A DNA stretch of 64,000 nt from JAOPZW01 sp963764585 (GCA_963764585.1 CAVXTB010000006.1:248001-312000); one strand, 5' to 3'; positions 1 to 8,853 are shown, numbered from the stretch's first letter. Notes: generated from the sequence alone by a model not told the origin. Translations and numbers: made by a program.

Positions 1-1
1 G

Positions 2-772
2 CACGCGGAGCGCGGGGCGCGCGCCTGCGAGTCGGCCGCCGCGGTGGCCGACGTCGCCGCGACGGTGCTCGTCAGCCTGCCGACGCCCGACGTCGTGCGC
101 TCCGTCGCGCACGAACTGCGCGGCGGCGCGGCCATCGACACCTACGTCGACCTCTCGACGACCGGCCCGGTGGTCGCGGCCGCGGTCGGCGAACTGCTCG
201 GCGAGGCCGGCATCGCGTGCCTGGACGCGCCGGTCAGCGGCGGCGTCGCCGGCGCCGAGGCAGGGACGCTGACGATCATGGCGGCCGGCGAGACGGAGGT
301 CTTCGACCGTGTCGGGCCGTTGCTGCACGCGCTGGGGCGCAACGTCGTGCTCGTCGGGGCCGAGCCCGGCCAGGGCCAGCTCGCCAAGGTGCTCAACAAC
401 CTGCTGTCGGCCAGCGCGATCGCGATCACCGCCGAGGCGCTGGCGCTCGGCGTGCGCGGCGGCCTGTCGGCGCGCACGCTGCTCGACGTCCTCAACACGA
501 GCAGCGGGCGCAACACGGCCAGCGCGGACAAGTTCCCCAGGCACGTGCTGCCGCGCACCTTCGGCGCCGGCTTTCGCATGGAGCTCATGAACAAGGACGT
601 GCAGCTGTGCCTGGCCGAGGCGCAACGCCAGGGCGTGCCGATGGTCCTCGGCGGTGCGGTCGGGCAGCTGTGGGCGCTGGCGGCCGCCACATCGCGCGAC
701 GGCGCCGACTGCACCGAGATCGTCAAGCTCATCGAGGACTGGGCCGGCGTGGTGGTCGCCGACGATGCCTGA
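2..772 (+). CDS. NAD(P)-dependent beta-hydroxyacid dehydrogenase, 5' end cut by window edge
   Basis: This is the C-terminal part of a 3-hydroxyisobutyrate-dehydrogenase-family oxidoreductase, which oxidises a beta-hydroxyacid with NAD(P). The reading frame is open from base 2, so the Rossmann GxGxxG segment lies outside the window. Visible family marks are the substrate-binding stretch DAPVSGG, the catalytic lysine in GQLAKVLNN (Lys codon 386-388) and the distal MNKDV helix motif. The stop overlaps the start of the next gene. A second paralogue lies four genes on in the same operon (2275-3165), so the operon probably handles more than one hydroxyacid. The family is clear; the substrate is unknown. 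Confidence 0.9.
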   Translation, partial: HAERGARACESAAAVADVAATVLVSLPTPDVVRSVAHELRGGAAIDTYVDLSTTGPVVAAAVGELLGEAGIACLDAPVSGGVAGAEAGTLTIMAAGETEVFDRVGPLLHALGRNVVLVGAEPGQGQLAKVLNNLLSASAIAITAEALALGVRGGLSARTLLDVLNTSSGRNTASADKFPRHVLPRTFGAGFRMELMNKDVQLCLAEAQRQGVPMVLGGAVGQLWALAAATSRDGADCTEIVKLIEDWAGVVVADDA

Positions 773-1538
773 GGACTGGACGGTCATCGCCGCGCGCTAT
801 GGCACGCTCGAGACGACGCTCGCCGACGCCTACTACCGCTGGCCGGCCTACGGCGACCCCGACGGCCCCGCGCGCCTGGACTACTACTTCTGGATCGTGC
901 GCAGCGGCGCGGAGACGATCCTCGTCGACACCGGCTTCGACCCGGCCGTCGGCGCGCGACGCGGGCGCACCTGCCTCATCGAGCCGGCCGAGGCGATGGA
1001 GCGCCTCGGCGTCACCCCGGACACGGTCTCGCGCGTGATGCTCACGCACCTGCACTACGACCACACGGGCAACCTCGACCGCTTCCCCGACGCAGAGCTG
1101 CTCGTCCCGGCCGTCGAGCTCGACTTCTGGCTTGGCCCGATGGGGCGGCGCGGCCAGTTCGCCGACCACGTCGAGGAGGCCGACCTCGACCTGCTCCGCG
1201 CGGCGGTCGACGACGGCCGCGTGCGGCGCCTCGTCGGCGGCGAGGAGATCGCCGACGGGGTGCACGCGATGCACCTCGGCGGCCATTCGCCCGGGCAGAT
1301 GGCGCTCGCCGTGTTCGGCACCGGCGCCGGCGTGGTCCTCGCCTCCGACGCCGTCCACTTCTACGACGAGCTCGAGCGCGAGCGGCCGTTCGCGGTCATC
1401 GCCAACCTGGCCGAGATGTACGAGGCGTACGACGAGCTGCGGGAGGTGGCCGGTGGCGGCCACATCGTCCCCGGCCACGATCCCGCGGTCATGGACCGCT
1501 ATCCCCGCGTCGAGGACTTCGCGGTGGAGATCCGCTGA
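765..1538 (+). CDS. MBL-fold hydrolase, N-acyl-homoserine-lactonase-like
   Basis: This 257-residue metallo-beta-lactamase-fold enzyme most resembles the AhlD/AttM lactonase branch, which opens lactone rings with a di-zinc centre. The zinc motif HLHYDH is at residues 95-100, with a later metal histidine in GGHSPGQ, an aspartate in ASDAVH and a final histidine in VPGHDP. The ATG at 765 overlaps the stop of the preceding dehydrogenase (ATGCCTGA), which fixes the start and implies coupled translation. Lying between hydroxyacid dehydrogenases and a CMD-like protein, it more likely opens a lactone intermediate of a catabolic route than quenches quorum signals. That role is inference. Confidence 0.85.
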   Translation: MPEDWTVIAARYGTLETTLADAYYRWPAYGDPDGPARLDYYFWIVRSGAETILVDTGFDPAVGARRGRTCLIEPAEAMERLGVTPDTVSRVMLTHLHYDHTGNLDRFPDAELLVPAVELDFWLGPMGRRGQFADHVEEADLDLLRAAVDDGRVRRLVGGEEIADGVHAMHLGGHSPGQMALAVFGTGAGVVLASDAVHFYDELERERPFAVIANLAEMYEAYDELREVAGGGHIVPGHDPAVMDRYPRVEDFAVEIR

Positions 1539-2278
1539 TGGACGACCGCCGCCGCGAGCTGCGCGAGGCGTTCATCGAGGCGCGCGGCTTCTGGACGCCG
1601 CTGTGGGAGGGCGTGCTCGAGCTCGACCCGGACTTCTTCGAGGCGTACGTCGGCTTCTCGTCGGTGCCGTGGCGCAAGGGCACGCTCGAGCCCAAGGTCA
1701 AGGAGCTCGTCTACATCGCCATGGACGCCGCGGCCACGCACCTCTTCGTGCCCGGCATCCGCCAGCACGTCCGCAACGCGCTCGAGCACGGCGCGACGCG
1801 CGAGGAGATCATGGAGGTGCTCGAGCTGACGAGCACGCTGGGCATCCACGCGTGCAACATCGGGGTCCCGATCCTCGTCGAGGAGCTCGAGGCCGCCGGC
1901 CAGCCGCTCGATCGCGAGCTCAGCGACCGCCAGCGCGAGCTGCAGGCCGAGTTCACGGCCAAGCGCGGCTACTGGCACCCGTTCTGGGACGCCGTCCTTG
2001 CGCTCGACCCCGACTTCTTCGAGGCCTACACGCAGTTCTCGTCGGTCCCGTGGACGAGCGGCGTCCTCGAGCCGAAGGTCAAGGAGCTGATCTACACGGC
2101 GTTCGACGTGTCGGCCACCCATCTCTACGAGCCGGGGCTGCGCCAGCACATCCGCAACGCGCTCGACCTCGGCGCCACCAAGGAGGAGATCATGGAGGTC
2201 ATCGAGCTCGTCAGCGTGATCGGCATCCACTCCTGCGCGGTCGGCGTGCCGATCCTGCTCGAGGAGCTCGGGTCGTGA
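1538..2278 (+). CDS. tandem carboxymuconolactone-decarboxylase-like protein
   Basis: A 246-residue protein made of two copies of the same about 120-residue all-helical unit. Both halves carry a LDPDFFEAY stretch, SSVPW, LEPKVKEL, ATHL and GATREEIMEV/GATKEEIMEV, the hallmarks of the CMD/AhpD fold. Canonical CMD proteins are single-domain decarboxylases or CxxC peroxidases. No CxxC pair is present here, so a peroxidase role is unlikely. The start ATG shares one base with the preceding stop (TGATG). In this operon it may act on a lactone or beta-keto intermediate. The fold call is firm; the reaction is not known. Confidence 0.85.
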   Translation: MDDRRRELREAFIEARGFWTPLWEGVLELDPDFFEAYVGFSSVPWRKGTLEPKVKELVYIAMDAAATHLFVPGIRQHVRNALEHGATREEIMEVLELTSTLGIHACNIGVPILVEELEAAGQPLDRELSDRQRELQAEFTAKRGYWHPFWDAVLALDPDFFEAYTQFSSVPWTSGVLEPKVKELIYTAFDVSATHLYEPGLRQHIRNALDLGATKEEIMEVIELVSVIGIHSCAVGVPILLEELGS

Positions 2279-3165
2279 AGGTCGGCGTCGTCGGGCTGGG
2301 CAACATGGGCGGGCGGATGGCGCGCCGGCTCGTCGACGGCGGCGAGGCCGTCACGGGCTACGACGCCGACCCCGGGCGCGCCGCCGCTGCGGGCGTGACG
2401 CCCGCGGCGTCGTTGCCCGCGCTCGCCGCGGAGGCCGACGTCGTGCTGATGTCGCTGCCCGACAGCCGCGTGATCGAGGCGGTGATGGACGAGCTCGAGC
2501 CCCACCTGCGCGCCGGGCAGATCGTCGTCGACCTCAGCACGGCCGCGCCGGACTCGACCGTGACGATCGGCGAGCGGCTGGCTTCGCTCGACGTCGCCTA
2601 TCTCGACGCGGGGATCTCCGGCGGCGCGGCGGGCGCCGAGGCCGGCACGCTGACGATCATGGTCGGCGGGCCGCCCGAGGCGCTGGCCACGGTGCGTCCG
2701 CTGCTCGACCACGTCGCGGCCGACGTCCACCACATGGGTCCCAGCGGCGCCGGTCACGTGACCAAGCTGCTGAACAACTTCCTCAACGGCATCGCGCTGG
2801 CGGCGACGAGCGAGGTCATGGTCGCCGCGCGCAAGGCCGGGCTCGACCTGCGCCAGCTGCTCGAGGTCCTCAACACGAGCACCGGCGTGAACTTCGCCAC
2901 GCTGAAGCGCTTCCCGCACATCGTCGAGGGCGACTACCTCGAGGGCGGCCTGACCTCGAACCTGATGGCCAAGGACCTCGTGCTGTACCTCGACCTCGTG
3001 CGCCAGCTCGGCGTGACGAGCCTCAACGGGCCGCCGTGCCTGGCCGCGTTCCATCTCGCCGCGGCGCTGGGCTACGGCGACCAGATCTCCAACCGCGTCG
3101 TCGACGCGCTCGGCGACATCGCCGGCGGCGTGCGCATCCACGACCACCACCGGGAGGCATCATGA
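2275..3165 (+). CDS. NAD(P)-dependent beta-hydroxyacid dehydrogenase (second copy)
   Basis: A complete 296-residue 3-hydroxyisobutyrate-dehydrogenase-family protein. It has the N-terminal cofactor motif GLGNMG at residues 7-12, DLSTAAP in the NAD domain, the substrate loop DAGISGGAAGAE and catalytic Lys164 in GHVTKLLNN. The start is GTG, embedded in the stop of the CMD-like gene (GTGA), giving a 4-nt overlap. It is a diverged paralogue of the truncated dehydrogenase at the window start. Paired paralogues in one operon suggest two successive or stereochemically different oxidations. Substrate unknown. Confidence 0.92.
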   Translation: MKVGVVGLGNMGGRMARRLVDGGEAVTGYDADPGRAAAAGVTPAASLPALAAEADVVLMSLPDSRVIEAVMDELEPHLRAGQIVVDLSTAAPDSTVTIGERLASLDVAYLDAGISGGAAGAEAGTLTIMVGGPPEALATVRPLLDHVAADVHHMGPSGAGHVTKLLNNFLNGIALAATSEVMVAARKAGLDLRQLLEVLNTSTGVNFATLKRFPHIVEGDYLEGGLTSNLMAKDLVLYLDLVRQLGVTSLNGPPCLAAFHLAAALGYGDQISNRVVDALGDIAGGVRIHDHHREAS

Positions 3166-3554
3166 AGATCGTTCGCGGGCGCGAGGGCAAGCCCTCCGAG
3201 CACCGCACCGAGACGTTCACCGGCGAGGTGTGGGGAGACGTGGTCCTCATCGACGACGGCCTGATGGTCAACAGCGTGTTCTTCGGCCCCGCGGGGCGCA
3301 CGCACTGGCACCGCCACGGCGTCGCGCAGGTCCTGCACGTCACCCACGGGCGCGGGCTGCTGTGGTCCGACGAGGGCCACGGCGCGGTGCTCGAGCCCGG
3401 CGACGTCGCCCATATCCCGGCGGGCGAGCGCCACTGGCACGGCGGCGCGCCCGACTCCTTCCTGCTGCACCTGGCGATCTCCGTCGGACCGACCGACTGG
3501 CTGGAGCCGGTCTCCGACGACGACTACGAGGAGGCGGTTCGTGCCCTCATTTGA
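3162..3554 (+). CDS. cupin-domain protein
   Basis: A single cupin barrel of 130 residues. Motif 1 is visible as HWHRH (residues 48-52), followed by EPGDVAHIPAGERHWHGG for motif 2, so a mononuclear metal site (His, His, Glu/His) is likely. Small cupins of this shape include carboxymuconolactone-pathway accessory proteins, isomerases and dioxygenases. The ATG overlaps the preceding stop by four bases (ATGA), and the C-terminus overlaps the next gene by 14 nt, so it is part of the operon. The reaction cannot be told from sequence. Confidence 0.85.
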   Translation: MKIVRGREGKPSEHRTETFTGEVWGDVVLIDDGLMVNSVFFGPAGRTHWHRHGVAQVLHVTHGRGLLWSDEGHGAVLEPGDVAHIPAGERHWHGGAPDSFLLHLAISVGPTDWLEPVSDDDYEEAVRALI

Positions 3555-4521
3555 GCCGTTCGGCGAGCCGGTCACGTCACGGCGCGGGTTCTTCTGGGTC
3601 GGCGCCGAACGCGTCGACGGGCCGTTCGGGACCGTCGTGCGCGCGCCCATGTACGTCGAATGGGAGGCGCCGCCCGAGGTGACGCAGCCCTACCCGATCG
3701 TCCTCATACACGGCGGCGGCGGGCAGGGCCTGGACTGGATGGGCACCCACGACGGCAGGCCCGGCTGGTCGCGCCTGCTCGTCGATCGCGGCTACGCGGT
3801 CTACGTCGTCGACCGCCCGTGCCACGGGCGCTCGTCGTATCACCCCGACGTCGTCGGGCCGATGGGCGCGCCGTTCCCGTTCCAGGCCGGCGAGCAGATC
3901 TTCCGCCCGACTGTGCACTCCCAATGGCCTGGGAGCGGCGACCCCGTCGACGACCCGGCGCTCGCGGCGATCGTGACCTCGAGCGGGCCGATGCCCGCCG
4001 ACCTCGGGCTGTCGCAGGAGCTCGACCAGTCGCGCGGCGCCGAGCTGCTCGATCGCATCGGGCCGGCGGTCCTGTTCTCGCACTCGCTCGGCGGACCCGC
4101 GGCGTGGCTTATCGCCGACGCGCGGCCCGATCTGGTCAAGGCGCTGGTTGCGATCGAGGCGATCGGGCCGCCGTTCGCGCAGATGCCGCCGCTGGGTCTC
4201 GATCTCAAGTGGGGGCTCACACAGGCGCCGATCACCTACGACCCGCCCGCATCGAGCCCCGAGGAGCTTGGCGGCCAGCCCAGGCGGCTGCCCAACCTCG
4301 CGGGGTTCCCGATCGCCTACGTCTCGGCGCCCGCGTCCCCCTTGGCCGCGTACCACGACGCCATGGTCGACTTCCTGCGCGCGTGCGGCTGCGACGTCGA
4401 GAGCATCAAGCTCGACGAGGCCGGCGTCGAGGGCAACGGCCACGCGATGATGCTCGAGACCAACAACGTCGAGGCGCTCGAGCCGATCGCGCGCTGGGTG
4501 GAGGCCAAGGTCGGCGGATGA
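3541..4521 (+). CDS. alpha/beta hydrolase
   Basis: A 326-residue serine hydrolase with a GTG start inside the 3' end of the cupin gene. The oxyanion stretch HGGGGQG sits near residue 58, the nucleophile Ser182 in HSLGG, and the catalytic His near the end in GNGHAMML. There is no signal peptide, so it should be cytoplasmic. It resembles the alpha/beta hydrolases often described as esterase or lactonase-like. In the operon it may hydrolyse an ester or lactone released upstream of the dehydrogenases, which is inference. Family assignment is good; specificity is open. Confidence 0.85.
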   Translation: MPSFEPFGEPVTSRRGFFWVGAERVDGPFGTVVRAPMYVEWEAPPEVTQPYPIVLIHGGGGQGLDWMGTHDGRPGWSRLLVDRGYAVYVVDRPCHGRSSYHPDVVGPMGAPFPFQAGEQIFRPTVHSQWPGSGDPVDDPALAAIVTSSGPMPADLGLSQELDQSRGAELLDRIGPAVLFSHSLGGPAAWLIADARPDLVKALVAIEAIGPPFAQMPPLGLDLKWGLTQAPITYDPPASSPEELGGQPRRLPNLAGFPIAYVSAPASPLAAYHDAMVDFLRACGCDVESIKLDEAGVEGNGHAMMLETNNVEALEPIARWVEAKVGG

Positions 4522-5318
4522 ACGGCAAGGTCGCGGTCGTCACCGGCGGGGCGGGCGGCATCGGGTCGGCGACCGCGCGGCGGCTGAGCGCCGCGGGCGC
4601 CCGCGTCGTCGTGGTGGACGTCGACGGCGCCCGCGCCGCGGACGTCGCCGGCGCTCTGCCCGGCGAGGCGCTCGCGGTCGAGGCCGACGTCGCCGTGGAG
4701 GCGGACGTCGACCGCTACGTCGCGGCCGCGGTGGAGCGCTTCGGGCGGCTGGACCTGCACCACCTCAACGCCGGGATCGCCGGCACGCTGGCGCCGCTGC
4801 CCGAGGTCGCCACGGAGGACTTCGCCCGCGTGATGGCGGTCAACGTGCACGGCACGTTCTTCGGGCTGCGCGCGGCGTTCCGGCAGTTCGCGCGCCAGGG
4901 CGGCGGCGGCGCGATCGTCGTCACCGGCTCGATCGCGAGCCTGCGCGGCAGCGCGGACCTGCTCGCCTACCACACGTCCAAGCACGCGGTGCTCGGGCTG
5001 ACGCGCTGCGCGGCCGTGTATGGCGGGCCTCTCGGCGTACGCGTCAACGCCGTCGCGCCGGGGATCGTGCCGACGGAGCTCTTCGCGGGCGCGGGCGACG
5101 CGGCCGGCGGCGGCAGCGACATGGTCAAGCGCGCGTCGACGACGCCGCTGCGCCGCGCGGGGACACCCGACGAGGTCGCCGCCCTGGTCGCCTTCCTGCT
5201 CAGCGACGACGCGGCCTACATGACCGGCGAGGTCGTCTCGGTCGACGGCGGCGCGACGACGACCAACACGCTGCGGCCGTCCGGCGGGGCGGGGGCTTGG
5301 GATCCGGCTTCCATGTGA
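4518..5318 (+). CDS. SDR-family oxidoreductase
   Basis: A 266-residue classical short-chain dehydrogenase. The cofactor motif is TGGAGGIG at the N-terminus, with the N-A-G motif in HLNAGIAG, catalytic Ser in TGSIAS, and YHTSK giving the YxxxK pair. An acidic residue after beta-2 (VVDVD) favours NAD over NADP. The ATG overlaps the preceding stop (ATGA). It is the last gene of the operon; the next gene is convergent and only 19 nt away, with no clear hairpin terminator between. Probably a dehydrogenase for an alcohol or ketone intermediate of the same pathway. Confidence 0.9.
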   Translation: MNGKVAVVTGGAGGIGSATARRLSAAGARVVVVDVDGARAADVAGALPGEALAVEADVAVEADVDRYVAAAVERFGRLDLHHLNAGIAGTLAPLPEVATEDFARVMAVNVHGTFFGLRAAFRQFARQGGGGAIVVTGSIASLRGSADLLAYHTSKHAVLGLTRCAAVYGGPLGVRVNAVAPGIVPTELFAGAGDAAGGGSDMVKRASTTPLRRAGTPDEVAALVAFLLSDDAAYMTGEVVSVDGGATTTNTLRPSGGAGAWDPASM

Positions 5319-5337
5319 CGTCGGCGGCGCCAGAGAC

Positions 5338-6339
5338 TCACCCGAGCCGCACGACCGTGCGCCCCACCGCCTCCCCGGCGACCAGCGCGTCGAGCACCGG
5401 CTCGATGCCGTCGAGGTCGACCTCGCGCACCAGCGCGCCGCCAAGGCCGCGCGGGCGCAGGTCGCCGGCCAGGCGCGCCCACACCGTGCGGCGCAGCTCG
5501 GCGCCGGCCGCGACCGAGTCGATCCCCAGCAGGCTCACGCCGCGCAGGATGAACGGCAGCACGGTGGTGTTCAGGCCGGTGCCCGCGGTGAGCCCGCAGA
5601 CGGCGACCGCGCCGCCGTAGATCGTCGTTCGCAGGGCATAGGCGGTGGCGGCGCCGCCGATCGGATCGACCGTGCCCGCCCAGCGCTGCGTCTCGAGCGG
5701 GCGCTCGGGCTCGGCGGTCACCTCGTCGCGGCCGACGATCTCGCTCGCGCCGAGGCCGCGCAGGAAGTCGTGCTCGCCGGCCTTCCCGGTCGCCGCCCAG
5801 ACCTCGTAGCCCGCGTTGGCCAGCGCGCCGACGGCGGTGCTCCCGACGCCGCCACTTGCGCCGAGCACGAGCACCGGCCCGTTCGCGGGCTTCAGCCCGT
5901 GCCCCTCGAGCGCGTGGATGCACAGGCCGGCCGTGAGCCCCGCGGTCCCGAGCGCCATCGCCTCCCGCGCCGAGAGGCCCTCGGCCAGCGGGACGACCCA
6001 CGCGGCGGGGACGCGTGCGTACTGCGCCCAGCCGCCGTGGTGGGCGACGCCGAGGTCGTAGCCGGTCACGATCACCTCGCTGCCGACCGCGACCGCGTCG
6101 TCCCCGGAGGCGACGACCTCGCCTGCGAGGTCGATCCCCGGCACGAGCGGCGAGATCCGCGCCACCTGGCCCTTGGCGATCGTCGCCAGCGCGTCCTTGT
6201 AGTTGATGCTCGACCAGCGCACGCGGATCGTCACCTCGCCGTCGGGGAGGTCGCCGGCCGCGAGCGTCGACGGGCCGCGCCGCACGGCGTCGTCCTCGCG
6301 GGTGGCGAGGAAGGCGGGGAAGCTCTCGGGAACGGTCAT
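5338..6339 (-). CDS. MDR-family quinone oxidoreductase, AcuI/YhdH-like
   Basis: A 333-residue medium-chain reductase without the structural zinc cysteines. It matches the acryloyl-CoA reductase (AcuI/YhdH) group: GIDLAGEVVASGD in the catalytic domain and the NADPH motif LGASGGVGS near residue 155. AcuI-type enzymes reduce acryloyl-CoA or other enones with NADPH. The start ATG is chosen because the protein begins MTVPESFPAF, as is usual for the family, and upstream codons lie in the divergent intergenic region. The gene is convergent with the catabolic operon and divergent from the small transporter. Confidence 0.88.
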   Translation of the reverse strand: MTVPESFPAFLATREDDAVRRGPSTLAAGDLPDGEVTIRVRWSSINYKDALATIAKGQVARISPLVPGIDLAGEVVASGDDAVAVGSEVIVTGYDLGVAHHGGWAQYARVPAAWVVPLAEGLSAREAMALGTAGLTAGLCIHALEGHGLKPANGPVLVLGASGGVGSTAVGALANAGYEVWAATGKAGEHDFLRGLGASEIVGRDEVTAEPERPLETQRWAGTVDPIGGAATAYALRTTIYGGAVAVCGLTAGTGLNTTVLPFILRGVSLLGIDSVAAGAELRRTVWARLAGDLRPRGLGGALVREVDLDGIEPVLDALVAGEAVGRTVVRLG

Positions 6340-6379
6340 CGGCGGCAGGGTATGCCCGATCGCCGCGGAATGGAGCGCC

Positions 6380-6820
6380 ATGACACGCCTGCTGGCGGTC
6401 CTCGCGACGTTCGGTGTCGGTGCGCTGATCGCGCTGCAGCCGCCGATCAACTCCGAGCTGGGCAAGCGCACGACGGTCGTCGCGGCCGCCTTCATCGGGA
6501 CCACCATCGCGGCGCTCGCGCTCGGCGCGCTCGCCCTGGTCCTCGGCGAGGCCGGGCAGGTGCGCCGGGTGCCCCACATCCCGGTCCTCTACCTGACCGG
6601 CGGCTTGATGGGCGCCCTCCTCGTCTCGGTGTCGCTGGTGACCGTGCGCACGCTCGGCGCCGGCGGGGTCGTGGCGGCGACCCTGTCCGGGCAGCTCGTC
6701 GTCTCGGCGATCCTCGACAACTACGGCTTCCTCGGCCTCGACCGCATCGGCCTCACGCCCGCTCGTCTCATCGGGTTCGCGCTGCTGCTCACCGGCACGG
6801 CGCTGGTGACGGCGCGCTGA
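6380..6820 (+). CDS. DMT-family small transporter (DUF606/YdcZ-like)
   Basis: A 146-residue, highly hydrophobic protein with about five predicted membrane helices. The N-terminal pattern ALIALQPPINSELGKR is typical of the YdcZ/DUF606 branch of the drug/metabolite transporter superfamily, which are half-size proteins that probably dimerise. The ATG follows GGAGCGCC, a modest ribosome binding site. The start lies 40 nt from the divergent AcuI-like gene, so the two share a short promoter region. Substrate unknown. Confidence 0.82.
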   Translation: MTRLLAVLATFGVGALIALQPPINSELGKRTTVVAAAFIGTTIAALALGALALVLGEAGQVRRVPHIPVLYLTGGLMGALLVSVSLVTVRTLGAGGVVAATLSGQLVVSAILDNYGFLGLDRIGLTPARLIGFALLLTGTALVTAR

Positions 6821-6837
6821 ACTGCCACAGTGGGCGC

Positions 6838-7689
6838 GTGGCCGCGCTGCGCCTGCCGTTCCGCCCCCCGCTCCAGGCCGATGCGCTGCTGAGCTGGCTC
6901 GCCGCGCGCGCGGTCCCCGGCGTCGAGGAGGTCGACGGCGCGCTCTACCGCCGCAGCCTGCGGCTGCCGCACGGCCCCGGGGTGGTCGAGCTGCGCTTCG
7001 AGCGCGCGCACGCGGCGTGCCGGCTGTGGCTCGCCGACGCGCGCGACGAGCCGGCCGCGGTGGAGCGCTGCCGGCGACTGGCCGACCTCGACGTCGATCC
7101 GGCCGCGGTGACCGAGCACCTGCGGGGCGATCCGCTCATCGGCCCGCTGGTCGACGCCGCGCCAGGGCTGCGCGTGCCCGGCGCGGTCGACGGGGCGGAG
7201 CTGGCGGTGCGCGCCGTCCTGGGTCAGCAGATCTCGGTGCCGGCGGCGCGGACGGCGGCGGGCCGGCTGGTGGCCGAGCACGGGGAGCGCCTGGACCAGC
7301 CCGTGGGCGCGGTGACCGCGCTGTTCCCGGCTGCGGCGACGCTCGCCGCGCTCGACCCGGCGCGCCTGGCGATGCCGCGAGCGCGCGCCCGCGCGCTCGT
7401 CGGCCTGTGCGGCGCCCTCGCGGCGGGCAAGGTTCGTCTCGACGGCGCCGACGCACGGCGCGCGCTGCTCGCGCTGCCCGGCATCGGCCCGTGGACGGCG
7501 GGCTACGTCGCGATGCGCGCGCTCGGCGATCCCGACGTCTTCCTCGTCGAGGACCTCGGCGTGCGCCACGCGCTGCGCCGCCTCGGCGGCCCGGACGACG
7601 CGCGCGCGGCCCGCGCGCTGGCTGCCGCGTGGTCGCCGTGGCGCTCGTACGCCACCCAGTACCTGTGGCAGGCCGCCGCGATGGCATGA
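6838..7689 (+). CDS. DNA-3-methyladenine glycosylase II (AlkA-like)
   Basis: A 283-residue HhH-GPD DNA glycosylase that removes alkylated purines in base-excision repair. The helix-hairpin-helix is LPGIGPWTAGY, followed by VFLVED in which Asp239 matches the AlkA catalytic aspartate. The N-terminal domain is AlkA-like, and no Ada methyltransferase domain is fused, unlike many actinobacterial AdaA-AlkA proteins. The GTG start at 6838 is the only reasonable initiator after the preceding stop and lies 17 nt downstream of it, so the gene may be co-transcribed with the small transporter. Confidence 0.88.
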   Translation: MAALRLPFRPPLQADALLSWLAARAVPGVEEVDGALYRRSLRLPHGPGVVELRFERAHAACRLWLADARDEPAAVERCRRLADLDVDPAAVTEHLRGDPLIGPLVDAAPGLRVPGAVDGAELAVRAVLGQQISVPAARTAAGRLVAEHGERLDQPVGAVTALFPAAATLAALDPARLAMPRARARALVGLCGALAAGKVRLDGADARRALLALPGIGPWTAGYVAMRALGDPDVFLVEDLGVRHALRRLGGPDDARAARALAAAWSPWRSYATQYLWQAAAMA

Positions 7690-7698
7690 TCCGCGGCC

Positions 7699-8853
7699 GT
7701 GACCGGCTTCGGGCCCGAGCACCTGCCCTATGGGGTCTTCCGGCGCGCGGGCGAGGAGCCGCGCGTCGGCGCGCGCCTGGGCGATCGCGTGCTCGATCTC
7801 GCCGAGATGGCGGCGGACGGGCCGCTCGACGAGGACCCGCTGCTCTTCTTCCAGCCCTCGCTGAACGCCTTCATGGCCGCGGGGCGCGAGACGTGGCGGC
7901 GCGTGCGCGAGGGGCTGCACGCGCTCGTCTCCGGGCCCGATGCCGAGCCGGCCGCCGTCGCGCTGAACGAGGTCGAGCTGCTGCTGCCCTTCGCGGTCGG
8001 CGACTACGTCGACTTCTACTCGTCGCTGGACCACGCCGTGAACGTCGGGCGGATCTTCCGTCCCGACGCCGAGCCGCTGCAGCCCAACTGGCGCCGCATG
8101 CCCATCGGCTACCACGGCCGTAGCGGCACGATCGTGGTCAGCGACACGCCGATCCGCCGGCCGTGCGGGCAGCGCCGCGAGCCCGGCGACGACGCGCCCG
8201 TCTTCGGCCCGAGCGTGCGCCTGGACATCGAGCTCGAGCTGGGCTTCGTCGTGGGGAGGCCGAGCGCCCACGGCCAGCCGGTCGCGGTCGACCGGGCGCT
8301 CGACCACGTCTTCGGCGTCGTGCTGGTCAACGACTGGAGCGCGCGCGACCTGCAGGCGTGGGAGTACCGGCCGCTGGGGCCGTTCCTGGCGAAGTCCTTC
8401 GCGACGTCGGTGGCCGCGTGGGTGACGCCGCTGGACGCGATCCGCGACCGCCGCGTGCCCGCGCCGGCGCAGGAGCCCGCGCCGCTTCACTACCTGCACG
8501 AGGAGCCGTGGGCGTTCGACCTCGACCTCGAGATCGAGCTCGCGGGGACCGTCGTCTCGCGAACGAACGCGCGCCACCTGTACTGGTCGCCCGCGCAGCA
8601 GCTCGCGCACATGACCGTCAACGGCGCGTCGCTGCGCACCGGCGACCTGTTCGCCTCGGGAACGATCTCGGGTCCGCAGCCCGATCAGCGCGGCTGCCTG
8701 CTCGAGCTGTCGTGGAACGGCGCCGAGCCGATCCTGCTCGACGACGGCTCGACGCGCGCCTTCCTTCAGGACGGAGACGAGGTCGTGCTGCGCGGCCGCG
8801 GCGGCGACGTCGCGCTCGGCGAGGTCCGCGGACGGATCGAGCCCGCGCGCTGA
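7699..8853 (+). CDS. fahA: fumarylacetoacetase
   Basis: A 384-residue fumarylacetoacetate hydrolase, the last step of tyrosine and homogentisate degradation, yielding fumarate and acetoacetate. Family landmarks are DFYSSLDHAVNVGRIFR, the GYHGRSGTIV loop, metal-binding ELELGFVVG and VNDWSARDLQAWEY, and a C-terminal GTISGPQPDQRGCLLEL. The start is GTG, 9 nt after the glycosylase stop. Other homogentisate genes are not adjacent. The next gene overlaps by one base. Assignment is strong from several long conserved blocks. Confidence 0.93.
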   Translation: MTGFGPEHLPYGVFRRAGEEPRVGARLGDRVLDLAEMAADGPLDEDPLLFFQPSLNAFMAAGRETWRRVREGLHALVSGPDAEPAAVALNEVELLLPFAVGDYVDFYSSLDHAVNVGRIFRPDAEPLQPNWRRMPIGYHGRSGTIVVSDTPIRRPCGQRREPGDDAPVFGPSVRLDIELELGFVVGRPSAHGQPVAVDRALDHVFGVVLVNDWSARDLQAWEYRPLGPFLAKSFATSVAAWVTPLDAIRDRRVPAPAQEPAPLHYLHEEPWAFDLDLEIELAGTVVSRTNARHLYWSPAQQLAHMTVNGASLRTGDLFASGTISGPQPDQRGCLLELSWNGAEPILLDDGSTRAFLQDGDEVVLRGRGGDVALGEVRGRIEPAR

